A stretch of 64,000 nucleotides of DNA from Variovorax paradoxus. Its GTDB lineage: Bacteria; Pseudomonadota; Gammaproteobacteria; Burkholderiales; Burkholderiaceae_C. The stretch is from contig NZ_JXQQ01000012.1 in NCBI RefSeq assembly GCF_000834655.1, positions 1-64,000 on the forward strand, read 5' to 3'. A program made the translations under genes and the position numbers. This document shows positions 16,827-24,825 of the stretch, piece by piece. The notes beneath the pieces were generated by a model. The model was not told where the DNA came from, did not search any database, and saw only the letters and a program-made list of their open reading frames with translations. Position 1 is the stretch's first letter. Each line of letters begins with the position of its first letter.

Positions 16827-17098
16827 TGCGGTGTTGAATTTGCGGGGGGATCGGACTGACCGGTTCTGGCCGATAGTACCCATTCACCACATGGCACCAA
16901 AAATCAGCAGCCGGCCTGAAGCGGCCTCTTGCGTAGCCGGTAAATAGCCCGCAAGACCGTCTTGTACTTCAGGTCGAAAGCCACGCGCCTCGTGCTTCGG
17001 TGCCTTGTAAGATTCACGCGCATGTGACCGTGGCGATTGAAAAAAGAAGTGCGCCGCCGCCATCGCGCGGGTACTCCAGCTAGATGCTTTCTCTTCAA

Positions 17099-17752
17099 AT
17101 GCCCGACCTTCCCTACAGCCCAGCCGCCGACCGCAACAAACAGCCGATCCTCGATGCACTGACCCGCATCATCGGCGGGCAAGGCACCGTCCTGGAAATC
17201 GCTTCCGGCACCGGCCAGCACGCCGCCTTCTTCGCCACCTCCATGCCCCAATGGACCTGGCAACCCACCGACGCAGACCCCCGCACGCTCCCCGCCCTCG
17301 CAGCCCGAGTCGCAGAAGCCGCACTCCCCAATCTCCGCCCACCGCTCCTCCTGGACGTGATGTCGCCTCAATGGCCGTCGCAGGGCCACGCGTTCGCTAA
17401 GGAAGATGTAGGAAGAGAAGGAGGCGAGGGCGAAGAACAAAAGTTCGACGCCATCTACTGCGCCAACATGCTGCACATCGCGCCGTGGCCCACATGCGCC
17501 GCCCTGATGCAAGGCGCCGCGCGGCATCTGCGCTCTGGCGGGTTGCTGATCACCTACGGGCCTTACCTCGAAGTCGATGTGCCGACCGCGACAAGCAACA
17601 CGGCGTTCGACGAAGACCTGCGCGCCCGCAATGCCGCTTGGGGCATCCGCCGCCTGGACGACGTGGCGGCGGAGGCGCGCCGCGCAGGCCTCGCGTTGCG
17701 CGAGCGGCATGCGATGCCCGCGAACAACCTGCTGCTGGTGTTCGGCTTCTAA
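17099..17752 (+). CDS. DUF938 family SAM-dependent methyltransferase
   Basis: A 217-aa class I methyltransferase-like protein of the DUF938 family. The N-terminus MPDLPYSPAADRNKQPILDA is diagnostic, followed by the SAM-binding glycine motif LEIASGTGQHAAFF and the post-motif IYCANMLHIAPWPTCAALM. An acidic, low-complexity insertion (about residues 98-112, EDVGREGGEGEEQK) is unusual. An in-frame ATG at 17084 would add five residues; the later start gives the family N-terminus. Substrate is unknown. Confidence 0.85.
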   Translation: MPDLPYSPAADRNKQPILDALTRIIGGQGTVLEIASGTGQHAAFFATSMPQWTWQPTDADPRTLPALAARVAEAALPNLRPPLLLDVMSPQWPSQGHAFAKEDVGREGGEGEEQKFDAIYCANMLHIAPWPTCAALMQGAARHLRSGGLLITYGPYLEVDVPTATSNTAFDEDLRARNAAWGIRRLDDVAAEARRAGLALRERHAMPANNLLLVFGF

Positions 17753-17784
17753 AGCCGAAGGATCAAAAGGAAAAAAAGATCCGC

Positions 17785-18210
17785 TCAGGCCGGGTTGTAC
17801 TGCGCGGCCACGTCCAGCACCCACACCACCCCGAACCGGTCCTTCAACATCCCGTACAGCGCGGACCACTGCGAAGCGGCAATCGGCTGCAGCACCGTCG
17901 AGCCCTCGGCCAGCTTCTCCCACAACGAAGCGATCTCTTGCGCCGTCTCGCCGCGCACCGAAACGTAGAACGCCTTGTCGCCCTGGTTCCACGGCGTGCC
18001 CACCGGCACGTCGAACGCCATCACGCAGAACCCGCTGTCGGCCGCGACCTGGCCCCACACCACGCGGTCGGCATCGGCCGGGTCTTGCACGTGCCCCATG
18101 TCCTTGTACGTGACGACCTGCATCTGCCCACCGAAGACGGATTGATAAAACGCAAGTGCCTCTCGGGCGTTGCCTTGAAGATTGATATGGGTCACTGCTT
18201 TGACTGACAT
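17785..18210 (-). CDS. VOC-family protein (PhnB-like)
   Basis: A 141-aa vicinal-oxygen-chelate fold protein of the PhnB/3-demethylubiquinone-methyltransferase-like group. It shows the N-terminal INLQGNAREALAFYQSVFGG signature, a central SGFCVMAFDVPVGTPW, and the C-terminal WSALYGMLKDRFGVVWVLDV. Such proteins bind small ligands or metals; the reaction is not predictable. It is divergent from a WYL-type regulator 122 bp away, a common pairing in which the regulator controls the VOC gene. Confidence 0.85.
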   Translation of the reverse strand: MSVKAVTHINLQGNAREALAFYQSVFGGQMQVVTYKDMGHVQDPADADRVVWGQVAADSGFCVMAFDVPVGTPWNQGDKAFYVSVRGETAQEIASLWEKLAEGSTVLQPIAASQWSALYGMLKDRFGVVWVLDVAAQYNPA

Positions 18211-18332
18211 GGCTGGCTTTCTCTTTCTCTTGGATGACGGTTAGCGAAATTGCTGCTGTTACTCTAGCCAGCACACCTGCCAATTCCTGGCAGTTGCTGA
18301 CCCCGCCCGCCCCGACGCCAACTCCGCAATCC

Positions 18333-19034
18333 ATGGCCCGCCCCGATCGTCTTTTCCGCCTGCTCCAGGCGCTGCGCACGCTGCCCGCGCCCGTCACCGC
18401 CGCCGTGCTGGCAGCGGAGACGGGCGTGTCGGTACGCTCGATCTACCGCGACATCGAGAGCCTGCGCACGGCCGGTGCCGACATCGGCGGGGAGCGCGGC
18501 TACGGCTATTGCCTCATCGAAGACGGCACGCTTCCGCCGCAGGCCTTCAGCCGCATCGAGATCGAGGCGCTCGCGCTGGGCCTGGCCGAGGTGCGGCACA
18601 TGGGCGACCCGGCACTGGCCAAGGCGGCCGCCGGCGTGCTGGCCAAGGTGGCGGCGACGCTGCCGTCGACGAGCCAGCAGCACATCCTTCATGCCGTCTC
18701 CAAGGTGCATCGCTTCGACGACGGCGAGCAGCGCTATCCGCCACTGCCCCACATTCCCGACATGCGCGTCATCCGCGAGGGTTGCTGGCGCGAAGAAGCC
18801 CTGCTGATCCGCTACGCCGACAGGAAGGGCGAAGCCACCGAAAGAAAGATCTGGCCGCTCGCGATCGTGTATCTCGACAAGATGCTCGTGGTGCTTTCGT
18901 GGTGCTGCCTGCGCGAGGATTTCCGGATGTTCCGCGCCGAGCGCATTCAGGAGGTGCAGGCCACGGGGGCCAGCTTCAGGCCGCAGCGGGTTGCGTTGCT
19001 GCGGCAGTATCTGGCCGAGTTGGCGGAGCGGTAG
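18333..19034 (+). CDS. YafY-type helix-turn-helix/WYL-domain regulator
   Basis: A 233-aa DeoR/YafY-like transcription factor. The N-terminal winged helix is clear (RLFRLLQALRTLPAPVTAAV, then GVSVRSIYRDIESLRTAGAD), followed by the partly degenerate WYL ligand domain; here the usual W-Y-L triad is replaced by segments such as PLAIVYLDKMLVVLSWCCLR. The ATG at 18333 (MARPDRLFRLL) is the canonical start; a longer frame from 18234 has a Pro-rich, unlikely extension. It probably regulates the divergent VOC gene. Confidence 0.87.
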   Translation: MARPDRLFRLLQALRTLPAPVTAAVLAAETGVSVRSIYRDIESLRTAGADIGGERGYGYCLIEDGTLPPQAFSRIEIEALALGLAEVRHMGDPALAKAAAGVLAKVAATLPSTSQQHILHAVSKVHRFDDGEQRYPPLPHIPDMRVIREGCWREEALLIRYADRKGEATERKIWPLAIVYLDKMLVVLSWCCLREDFRMFRAERIQEVQATGASFRPQRVALLRQYLAELAER

Positions 19035-19046
19035 GGCCTGTTCGAT

Positions 19047-19337
19047 TCAACGACACCATTGCTGCTCGCAAGGCACACCGTCGTTGTTCCCATCCATCTT
19101 CACGCCGGGGCAATTCTTCAGAAAGTAGGTGGCCTCCGCGCACGAGGTCATCTGGGAGCAGTACTTGCGCCCATCGCAAGAGAAACTCGCCGTTGAAGGC
19201 GCAGCGCTGGGCTTGCTGGAGAAATTGAGCGCCGCCGGCTGCTCGCCTTGCACGGCCGAAAGTTTTTTCGCCTGGTAGTGCTCATAGCCTTTCCAGGCGC
19301 CGAAAGCCAAAAGCGCAATCACGAGCAGTCGCATCAT
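19047..19337 (-). CDS. Excalibur calcium-binding domain protein
   Basis: A 96-aa protein with an N-terminal hydrophobic segment (MMRLLVIALLAFGAWKGYEH) that should anchor or export it, a short linker, and a C-terminal excalibur domain: SFSCDGRKYCSQMTSCAEAT, then KMDGNNDGVPCEQQW, the EF-hand-like DxDxDGxPCE loop. Cysteine spacing suggests disulfides in the periplasm. A strong ribosome site (GGAGGAGA) precedes the ATG at 19337. Role in the envelope is unknown. Confidence 0.85.
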   Translation of the reverse strand: MMRLLVIALLAFGAWKGYEHYQAKKLSAVQGEQPAALNFSSKPSAAPSTASFSCDGRKYCSQMTSCAEATYFLKNCPGVKMDGNNDGVPCEQQWCR

Positions 19338-19440
19338 GTTCGGTCTCCTCCGCCTCCGGGCGTGTGTGCGCGAGCTTACTTGAGCCCCGCGAAAACAGCC
19401 AGAATCGCACCTCCTTCCAAGAGCGAAGAAGAACAGACAC

Positions 19441-20544
19441 ATGCTGAAGAAAACCCTCGCCCTGCTCGGCCTCCTGCTGCTCGCAGCCATCGCCTACCTC
19501 GCCCTCTGGCCCGTCCCCGTCAAGCCCGTCGTGTGGTCCGCTCCCGCCGACCCCGGCTACACCGGCGCCTTCGCGGTGAATGACCATCTGGCCCAGCTCA
19601 ACATGATCGACCTTGGCCGCGAGGAGGGCCCCGAGCACATCGCCATCGGCCCCGACGGCAAGCTCTACACCACGGTGCTGAGCGGCAACATCCTTCGCAT
19701 GAAGCTCGACGGCACCGCGCAGGAAGTGTTCGTCAACACGGGTGGGCGCGTGCTCGGTTTCGACTTCGATGCGAGCGGCAATCTCATCGCGGCCGACGCC
19801 ATCAAGGGGCTGTTGTCGGTGAGCCCTTCGAAGCAGATCACCGTGCTCACCAACCAGGTCGACGGCCAGCCGATCCGCTATGCCGACGGCGTGGTGGTGG
19901 CGCGCAGCGGCACGATGTATTTCACCGATGCATCGACGCGGTTCTCGCCGGCCGAATGGGGCGGCACCTTCGAGGCGAGCGTGCTCGACATCCTCGAGCA
20001 ATCCGCCACGGGCCGCGTGCTGGCCTACGACCCGGCCACCAAGACGACGCGCGTGGTCGCGCGCGGCCTGGCGTTCGCGAACGGCATCGCATTGAGCGCC
20101 GACGAGAAGAGCCTCTTCGTCGCCGAGACCGGCAAGTACCGGGTCTGGAAGATCGGCATCGACGCCAGCAATCTCGACGTGGCTGCCGGCAACAGTCCGC
20201 AGGCCGCGGTGCTGCTCGACAACCTGCCCGGCTACCCCGACAACCTCATGCGCGGGCTCGATGGCAAGATCTGGGTGGGCCTGGTGAAGCCGCGCAACCC
20301 GACCATCGACAAGCTCGCCGGCAAGCCGTTCCTGCGCAGCTTGACGATGCGCCTGCCTCGCGCGCTGTGGCCGGTGCCCAAGGCCTACGGCCACGTGGTG
20401 GCGTTCAGCGAAGACGGCAAGGTGCTCGCGAGCCTGCAGGACGCGACGGGCGCCTACCCCGAGACGACCGCCGTGACCGAGACGCGTGAGCGGCTCTATG
20501 TGCAGAGCCTGCATGCGAAGGGGCTGGGCTGGCTGAAACGCTAG
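19441..20544 (+). CDS. SMP-30/strictosidine-synthase-like beta-propeller protein
   Basis: A 367-aa protein of the strictosidine synthase/gluconolactonase six-blade propeller superfamily. An N-terminal hydrophobic helix (about residues 4-22) acts as signal or membrane anchor. Family hallmarks are EGPEHIAIGPDGKLYTTVLS, GRVLGFDFDASGNLIAADA, FANGIALSADEKSLFVAETG and NLPGYPDNLMRGLDGKIWVG. Relatives hydrolyse lactones or aryl esters with a calcium-containing active site. Substrate unknown. Confidence 0.85.
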   Translation: MLKKTLALLGLLLLAAIAYLALWPVPVKPVVWSAPADPGYTGAFAVNDHLAQLNMIDLGREEGPEHIAIGPDGKLYTTVLSGNILRMKLDGTAQEVFVNTGGRVLGFDFDASGNLIAADAIKGLLSVSPSKQITVLTNQVDGQPIRYADGVVVARSGTMYFTDASTRFSPAEWGGTFEASVLDILEQSATGRVLAYDPATKTTRVVARGLAFANGIALSADEKSLFVAETGKYRVWKIGIDASNLDVAAGNSPQAAVLLDNLPGYPDNLMRGLDGKIWVGLVKPRNPTIDKLAGKPFLRSLTMRLPRALWPVPKAYGHVVAFSEDGKVLASLQDATGAYPETTAVTETRERLYVQSLHAKGLGWLKR

Positions 20545-20551
20545 CGGCGGT

Positions 20552-20578
20552 CGCGCGCCCTTGGGCCGAAGGCGCGCG
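20552..20578. terminator. Bidirectional hairpin between convergent genes
   Basis: Perfect eight-base arms CGCGCGCC (20552-20559) and GGCGCGCG (20571-20578) lie 8 bp after the propeller gene and before the end of the convergent serine hydrolase gene. No T-run is present, so it is at best a weak or factor-dependent terminator. Confidence 0.35.
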
Positions 20579-20644
20579 AACAGCAGGGCGAGGTCGCTGA
20601 GCCAGAGGACACCTTTCGCTGCGGCGGCCCGCTCCGTGTCGGTG

Positions 20645-22213
20645 TCAACGCACGCTGGGAACGGCCACTGTCAGCAGAGAGAGCGCGCCGTTCAGGGTGG
20701 GCGTCGAGTACCGTTCGCCCTTCGAGTGGCCCAGCCGCACGACGACGAGATCGTGCGACGGGATCACCACCACGTACTGCCCGCCTGCGCCGAGCATGTA
20801 GTAGGCGGCCGTGGGGGCCGCAAGGGTGCCCGTGCCATTGATCCAGAAGAAGCCGCCGTAGATCGGGCGCTTGTCGGCCGCCCAGGCCGGTGCGACGCTG
20901 CTCACGAACTTGACGAAGCCTTCGGGAAGGACGCGCTCGCCGTTCCACACGCCGTCCTGCAGGTAGAGATTGCCCAGGCGCGCCCAGTCGCGTGCCGACA
21001 TGAAGTCGTAGCCTTGCGTGAGAAAGTTGCCGTAGGGGTCGGTCTCGATCGTCATCGAGCGGATGCCGATCTTGTCGAAGATCTCGCGCTGCGGAAACGA
21101 GTAATAGTCTTCTCCCCGCTTCTCGACCGCAAGGCGCACCAGGTAGTTGGCCAGTACCGGGTCGGTGTTGCGATAGCGGCCGACCGCGCCGGCGGGCCAC
21201 TGCTGCGGCCGGGTCGCCGCGTAGTTGAACGCGTCGATGCGGCCGGTGTAGTAGTAGACGTGGTCGGGGTAGGTGCCGTTGGGGTTGAAGTCCGGATCGT
21301 CCGGCGCCTTGATGCGCAGTCCGCTGGACATGCGCAGGATGTCGGAGATGCGGATCTGCTTGCGCCCGTCGCCCGCACCCTGCCATTCGGGAATCGGCGC
21401 CGGCTGGTCGAGCGTGTAGGCGCCTTGCCGTATCAGAACCCCCATCATCGTGGCGACGACGCTCTTGCCCATCGACCACGACTCGAGCGGCGTGGTCGGA
21501 CCGATGCCGTTCATGTAGTGCTCGGCAATGATGCGTCCCTTGTGCGTGACCACGAAGGCCGACGTGTACGCATCCGGCACGACGAAAGCGGTCTCGATGG
21601 CCTGGGCCACCTTGGCTGCATCGACCTCGGCTGGCAGTGGTCCGCCCGGCAGCACGTCGCCCATCGGCCAGGGCAGCGTCGAGGGGTCGGGGAGCGCGCT
21701 CTTGACCGGCACCGGCTTGAAGAAGACATCGTCCCTGCCCGGTGGCAGCGTGACGCAACCCTGTGAGCCGAAGTACCGCGCCACCAGCGTCGGGCCGTTG
21801 GGAATGGAGATGCGAACCTCTTTCTTCGCGCGGTCGACGACGGGCTTGCCGACGTTCTTGCGCTGGTCGTAGGGGCCGACGAAGTAGCCGAGCGTCTCGG
21901 CGGCCACCTCGGGATCGATGCCGGTGATGAAGACGGCGGAGCACATCGACTTGGCATAACCAGAGGTGTGGTGCTCCAGCGGATTGCCGGGCGGCGGCAC
22001 GTAGGGCGTATCGATCTCGAGTGCGCGCGCACGGGCGATGAGGGCTTCGCGCGCCGGCAGTTGCTCTGCCGTGGGAGGCGGCGTCACGGGAATGATGCCG
22101 ATGCCTCCGCCACCCCCACCTCCGCCGCCCCCACCTCCGCAAGAGGCCAGGGCCACCGCCAGCCCAAGGGCCGCGGCGGTTGAAAAGAAGGAATGGCGCA
22201 GCGAGCACTTCAT
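20645..22213 (-). CDS. Serine hydrolase lipoprotein (class C beta-lactamase/esterase fold)
   Basis: A 522-aa predicted lipoprotein of the beta-lactamase/DD-peptidase/esterase superfamily. The signal peptide ends in LASC (Cys25), directly followed by an uninterrupted run of 12 glycines. The SxxK active-site motif is WSMGKS (Ser247, Lys250), and a YRNTD segment provides the probable YxN element. Family relatives include 6-aminohexanoate-dimer hydrolase (NylB)-like esterases, so carboxylesterase or amide-hydrolase activity is more likely than antibiotic resistance. The polyglycine linker after the lipidated Cys recurs in the lipoprotein at 30512-31825. Confidence 0.87.
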   Translation of the reverse strand: MKCSLRHSFFSTAAALGLAVALASCGGGGGGGGGGGGIGIIPVTPPPTAEQLPAREALIARARALEIDTPYVPPPGNPLEHHTSGYAKSMCSAVFITGIDPEVAAETLGYFVGPYDQRKNVGKPVVDRAKKEVRISIPNGPTLVARYFGSQGCVTLPPGRDDVFFKPVPVKSALPDPSTLPWPMGDVLPGGPLPAEVDAAKVAQAIETAFVVPDAYTSAFVVTHKGRIIAEHYMNGIGPTTPLESWSMGKSVVATMMGVLIRQGAYTLDQPAPIPEWQGAGDGRKQIRISDILRMSSGLRIKAPDDPDFNPNGTYPDHVYYYTGRIDAFNYAATRPQQWPAGAVGRYRNTDPVLANYLVRLAVEKRGEDYYSFPQREIFDKIGIRSMTIETDPYGNFLTQGYDFMSARDWARLGNLYLQDGVWNGERVLPEGFVKFVSSVAPAWAADKRPIYGGFFWINGTGTLAAPTAAYYMLGAGGQYVVVIPSHDLVVVRLGHSKGERYSTPTLNGALSLLTVAVPSVR

Positions 22214-22515
22214 GGGCGGAGTTCCTTGGTCGTCGCGGGGGAGGGCTGCGATGTGCAGACCTCGGCACCGGCGGCATTGTGGGTGAAGACCGCCCAGTGC
22301 GTATGCAAATGCAACGGATTTTTTTTGAGCAAAGGGAGGCGATGTAGCTCCAAGGTTTTCATTGGAGAGCCTGCGCCGTGTGCTTCGGCCGTCGTCACGA
22401 CCTCTTTGCGTGCCACTCGTTGTCTGCGCGCGCCCATTCGCTTGCGGAAAGGCTCTGCCGAATTCGCTCTACGCCTTGGTCGGCCAGAATCGTGGCTTCA
22501 AGAGAGCCACATCCC
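22214..22515. other. 302-bp divergent intergenic region
   Basis: This spacer separates the serine-hydrolase lipoprotein (minus) from a hypothetical gene (plus). It contains an eight-T run (about 22319-22327). No palindromic operator, repeat or small gene was recognised. Confidence 0.4.
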
Positions 22516-23163
22516 ATGTTCTTTTCTCGCAAGCCCAAGCTTCTTCCTTCGAGGCTCATCCAGCTCCACGAATACCTCGACCTGCTGCAGGGCGGCACCG
22601 AGGAGCACGCTGCAAGCGATGCAGTCAAGCGCAGTGCGGTGGCGTTGGCGCACAGCCTTCGCGAGCCGCTGCGGCTCAAGGACTGGGCGACGCCCGAGCT
22701 CGCGCAGGTCTTTGCCCGTCGCGCCAAGGCGAACGATGCGCTGCTGGTGCATGTGCCGCTGGACATTCGCGATTGCTTCTTCATCGCCGTCTTCAGGAAC
22801 GGCGCGTCGGCCGCCCAGGAGCACATGGTTTTCGACATCGGCGCGGAGTACCAGACGCCGATGCTGGACTGTCCTGATTTCGGTGTGGCGGAGCCGGCGA
22901 CCGAAGCCAACATCCGGCACTGGGTCCCATTGCTGAAGGACGAGGCATCCGCCTTCGCCGTCATCGAACTGCGCGGTGGAACGTACATGCAGGTGTACGC
23001 CGATGCCAAGGGCTTTCATCTGGAGCACCAGCTGGTGACCACGGGGGCGCACTATCACAGCGCCGAACCCCTGAGCGCCGATGCGGCCGTGGATACGCTG
23101 GTGTCCTATGCGTGCGGAAAATACGAGTGGGCCTACAAGCGTTGGGAGTGGCTCGCGTTGTAG
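22516..23163 (+). CDS. Hypothetical protein
   Basis: A 215-aa soluble protein of unknown function, starting MFFSRKPKLLPSRLIQLHEY. It is helical in the first 80 residues and beta-rich afterwards (DALLVHVPLDIRDCFFIAVF; FAVIELRGGTYMQVYADAKG), ending with a Trp-rich helix (YEWAYKRWEWLAL). No signal peptide or membrane segment. The start is set by the ATG at 22516; a longer open frame upstream has unlike composition. It ends 5 bp from the convergent methionine aminopeptidase gene. Confidence 0.65.
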   Translation: MFFSRKPKLLPSRLIQLHEYLDLLQGGTEEHAASDAVKRSAVALAHSLREPLRLKDWATPELAQVFARRAKANDALLVHVPLDIRDCFFIAVFRNGASAAQEHMVFDIGAEYQTPMLDCPDFGVAEPATEANIRHWVPLLKDEASAFAVIELRGGTYMQVYADAKGFHLEHQLVTTGAHYHSAEPLSADAAVDTLVSYACGKYEWAYKRWEWLAL

Positions 23164-23168
23164 GCGCT

Positions 23169-23963
23169 TCAGACCGGCGGGTAGGCGCCCGTGCCCCCCG
23201 GCCATGCCGTGAGCACTTCGTATCCCTCGGGCGTGACGGCCACCATGTGTTCCCACTGGGCGGAGAGCGATCGGTCCTTGGTCACGACGGTCCAGCCGTC
23301 GGGCATTTGCCGGGTGTCGCGCTTGCCCGCGTTGAGCATCGGCTCGATGGTGAAGACCATCCCCGGCTCCAGCGTGAGGCCTTGCCCGCGCTGTCCGTAG
23401 TGCAGCACTTGCGGCTCGTCGTGGTAGATCTGGCCGATGCCGTGCCCGCAGTATTCGCGCACCACGCTGAAGTGCTCGCGCTGGGCGACCGACTGGATGG
23501 CATGGCCGACATCGCCCAGCCTCGCGCCGGGCCTGACCTCGCGGATACCGGCGAGCATGGCTTCGTAGGTCGCTTCCACCAGCCGCCGCGCCAGCACGCT
23601 CGGGGCGCCCACGAAGAACATGCGGCTGGTGTCGCCGAACCAGCCGTCCTTGATGACGGCAACATCGATGTTGATGATGTCGCCCTTCTTCAGGATCTTG
23701 TCGGCCGAGGGGATGCCGTGGCAGACCACCTGGTTGACCGAGGTGAGGATGGTCTTCGGGTACCCCTCGTACCCCACGTTGGCCGGAATGGCGCCCTGCA
23801 CGTTCACGATGTACTCGTGGCAGATCCGGTCGAGCGCTTCGGTGCTCACCCCCGGCACGACGTGGGGCTCGATCATGGCGAGAACCTCGGCGGCGAGCTG
23901 GCCGGCCCGCCGCGACATCGCGAGTTCTTCCGCGGACTTGATGGGAACGTCGCCGCGGGTCAC
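23169..23963 (-). CDS. map: Type I methionine aminopeptidase coupled to a ParD-like gene
   Basis: A 264-aa cytosolic metallopeptidase that should remove N-terminal Met from nascent proteins. All five metal ligands of type I enzymes can be placed: the two Asp in INIDVAVIKDGWFGDTSRMF, His in EYCGHGIG, Glu in FTIEPML, and Glu in QWEHMVAV; the catalytic VCHGIPS histidine is also present. The start is GTG at 23963, overlapping the ParD-like gene's TGA (GTGA), so translation is coupled. A map gene linked to an antitoxin-like protein is unlikely to be the essential housekeeping copy, which usually sits by rpsB; this is inference, since only this window is seen. Confidence 0.9.
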   Translation of the reverse strand: MTRGDVPIKSAEELAMSRRAGQLAAEVLAMIEPHVVPGVSTEALDRICHEYIVNVQGAIPANVGYEGYPKTILTSVNQVVCHGIPSADKILKKGDIINIDVAVIKDGWFGDTSRMFFVGAPSVLARRLVEATYEAMLAGIREVRPGARLGDVGHAIQSVAQREHFSVVREYCGHGIGQIYHDEPQVLHYGQRGQGLTLEPGMVFTIEPMLNAGKRDTRQMPDGWTVVTKDRSLSAQWEHMVAVTPEGYEVLTAWPGGTGAYPPV

Positions 23964-24217
23964 TGATGTTTTCCGTTCGAGAACGAGCGGGGTTTGCCGG
24001 CGGGAGCGGTGGCCGCCGCGGTGATGTCCAGGCCCCCCGAGAGTTCGGCCTGGATCAGCAGTTGGCAGACTTCGCGGTAGTCCAGCTCCGGGTGCATCTC
24101 GGTCAGCATGCCAACCCGCATCCAGTGCTCTGCCTGCGAATTGATGGACCTGCTGAGGGCGTTGCCCGCCACGCGAAGGTTCTCGTGCATCAGGTCCGAA
24201 ATCTTGACGATGCCCAT
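23960..24217 (-). CDS. ParD-like antitoxin-family protein
   Basis: An 85-aa protein of the ParD_like family. The N-terminal ribbon-helix-helix-like part reads MGIVKISDLMHENLRVAGNA with SRSINSQAEHWMRVGMLTEM, followed by an acidic/helical tail and a Lys/Gly-rich C-terminus. ParD proteins normally bind DNA as dimers, neutralise a ParE toxin and repress their own operon. Here the partner position is taken by methionine aminopeptidase, overlapping by four bases. A clear palindrome lies 18 bp upstream of the ATG. No ParE-like gene is visible. Confidence 0.82.
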   Translation of the reverse strand: MGIVKISDLMHENLRVAGNALSRSINSQAEHWMRVGMLTEMHPELDYREVCQLLIQAELSGGLDITAAATAPAGKPRSFSNGKHQ

Positions 24218-24234
24218 GGGCTACCTCTATATGA

Positions 24235-24257
24235 AACGTATATGCATTGTATACGTT
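24235..24257. promoter_or_regulatory. Palindromic operator of the ParD-like/map operon
   Basis: Perfect eight-base arms AACGTATA (24235-24242) and TATACGTT (24250-24257) flank TGCATTG. The AT-rich palindrome stands out in GC-rich DNA and is just upstream of the ParD-like start at 24217. It matches what is expected for autorepression by a ribbon-helix-helix dimer. Confidence 0.65.
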
Positions 24258-24322
24258 GCGTATGGCCTGCCGCGGGCCGGGTAGATAGGGACCGACGAGG
24301 CCCCGCAGAGCGCTCCCCCCAA

Positions 24323-24718
24323 TCAATCGGTATGTGCCACCGCCTTGATTTCGATCAGTTGGTGCGGAAACGCCAATGCAGTCACGCCGACCAGCGTCAC
24401 CGCCGGCCGATGCGTTCCCATGTACGCCTTGAACACCGGCACCAGCGACTCCGTGTGCGCTTGCGGGTCGGTCACGTAGACCACGAGCTCGGCGAGATTC
24501 GTCTTCGTCACATGGAACCCCGCGAGCACGCGGTCGAGGTTGTCCAGCGTCTGCCGGGTCTGCGCGGCGATGTCGCCCTCGCCGACGAATGCGCCCTGCA
24601 TGTCGTGAGAGAACTGGCCCGAGATGTAGATGGTGCCGTTCACGCTGTACCCTTGGCCGACGCCGAAGGCTTCTTCCCATGGCACGCCGTGGCTGTAGAG
24701 GGCGGGCTGCTGTTTCAT
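24323..24718 (-). CDS. RidA-family protein
   Basis: A 131-aa RidA/YjgF/UK114 family protein. Members hydrolyse reactive enamine/imine intermediates released by PLP enzymes, or act in specific catabolic pathways. Recognisable segments are GYSVNGTIYISGQFSHDMQG, DIAAQTRQTLDNLDRVLAGF and TLVGVTALAFPHQLIEIKAV. The usual catalytic Arg-containing R-(A/S)-x-V near residue 105 is replaced by PAVTLVG preceded by HR, so deaminase activity should not be assumed. The ATG at 24718 is the family start. It is divergent from a LysR gene 107 bp away, its probable regulator. Confidence 0.85.
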   Translation of the reverse strand: MKQQPALYSHGVPWEEAFGVGQGYSVNGTIYISGQFSHDMQGAFVGEGDIAAQTRQTLDNLDRVLAGFHVTKTNLAELVVYVTDPQAHTESLVPVFKAYMGTHRPAVTLVGVTALAFPHQLIEIKAVAHTD

Positions 24719-24825
24719 AGGCGTTTCTTTCTGTTCTGGAGAGTGATGAACGACTGTAGGCACGCCATTGGCGAAGCGGCTTCTACACAGACGCGAAGAA
24801 CTTTCCACATCGACCACCACGAACC

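Noticed and set aside
16904..17023. 39-residue basic peptide frame (MRVNLTRHRSTRRVAFDLKY..) on the minus strand
   Set aside because: Composition looks protein-like, but there is no ribosome site, no recognised family and the length is too short to call.
20645..22213. Beta-lactam resistance gene
   Set aside because: The SxxK fold is shared with esterases and amide hydrolases, and the lipoprotein build and size fit that branch better.
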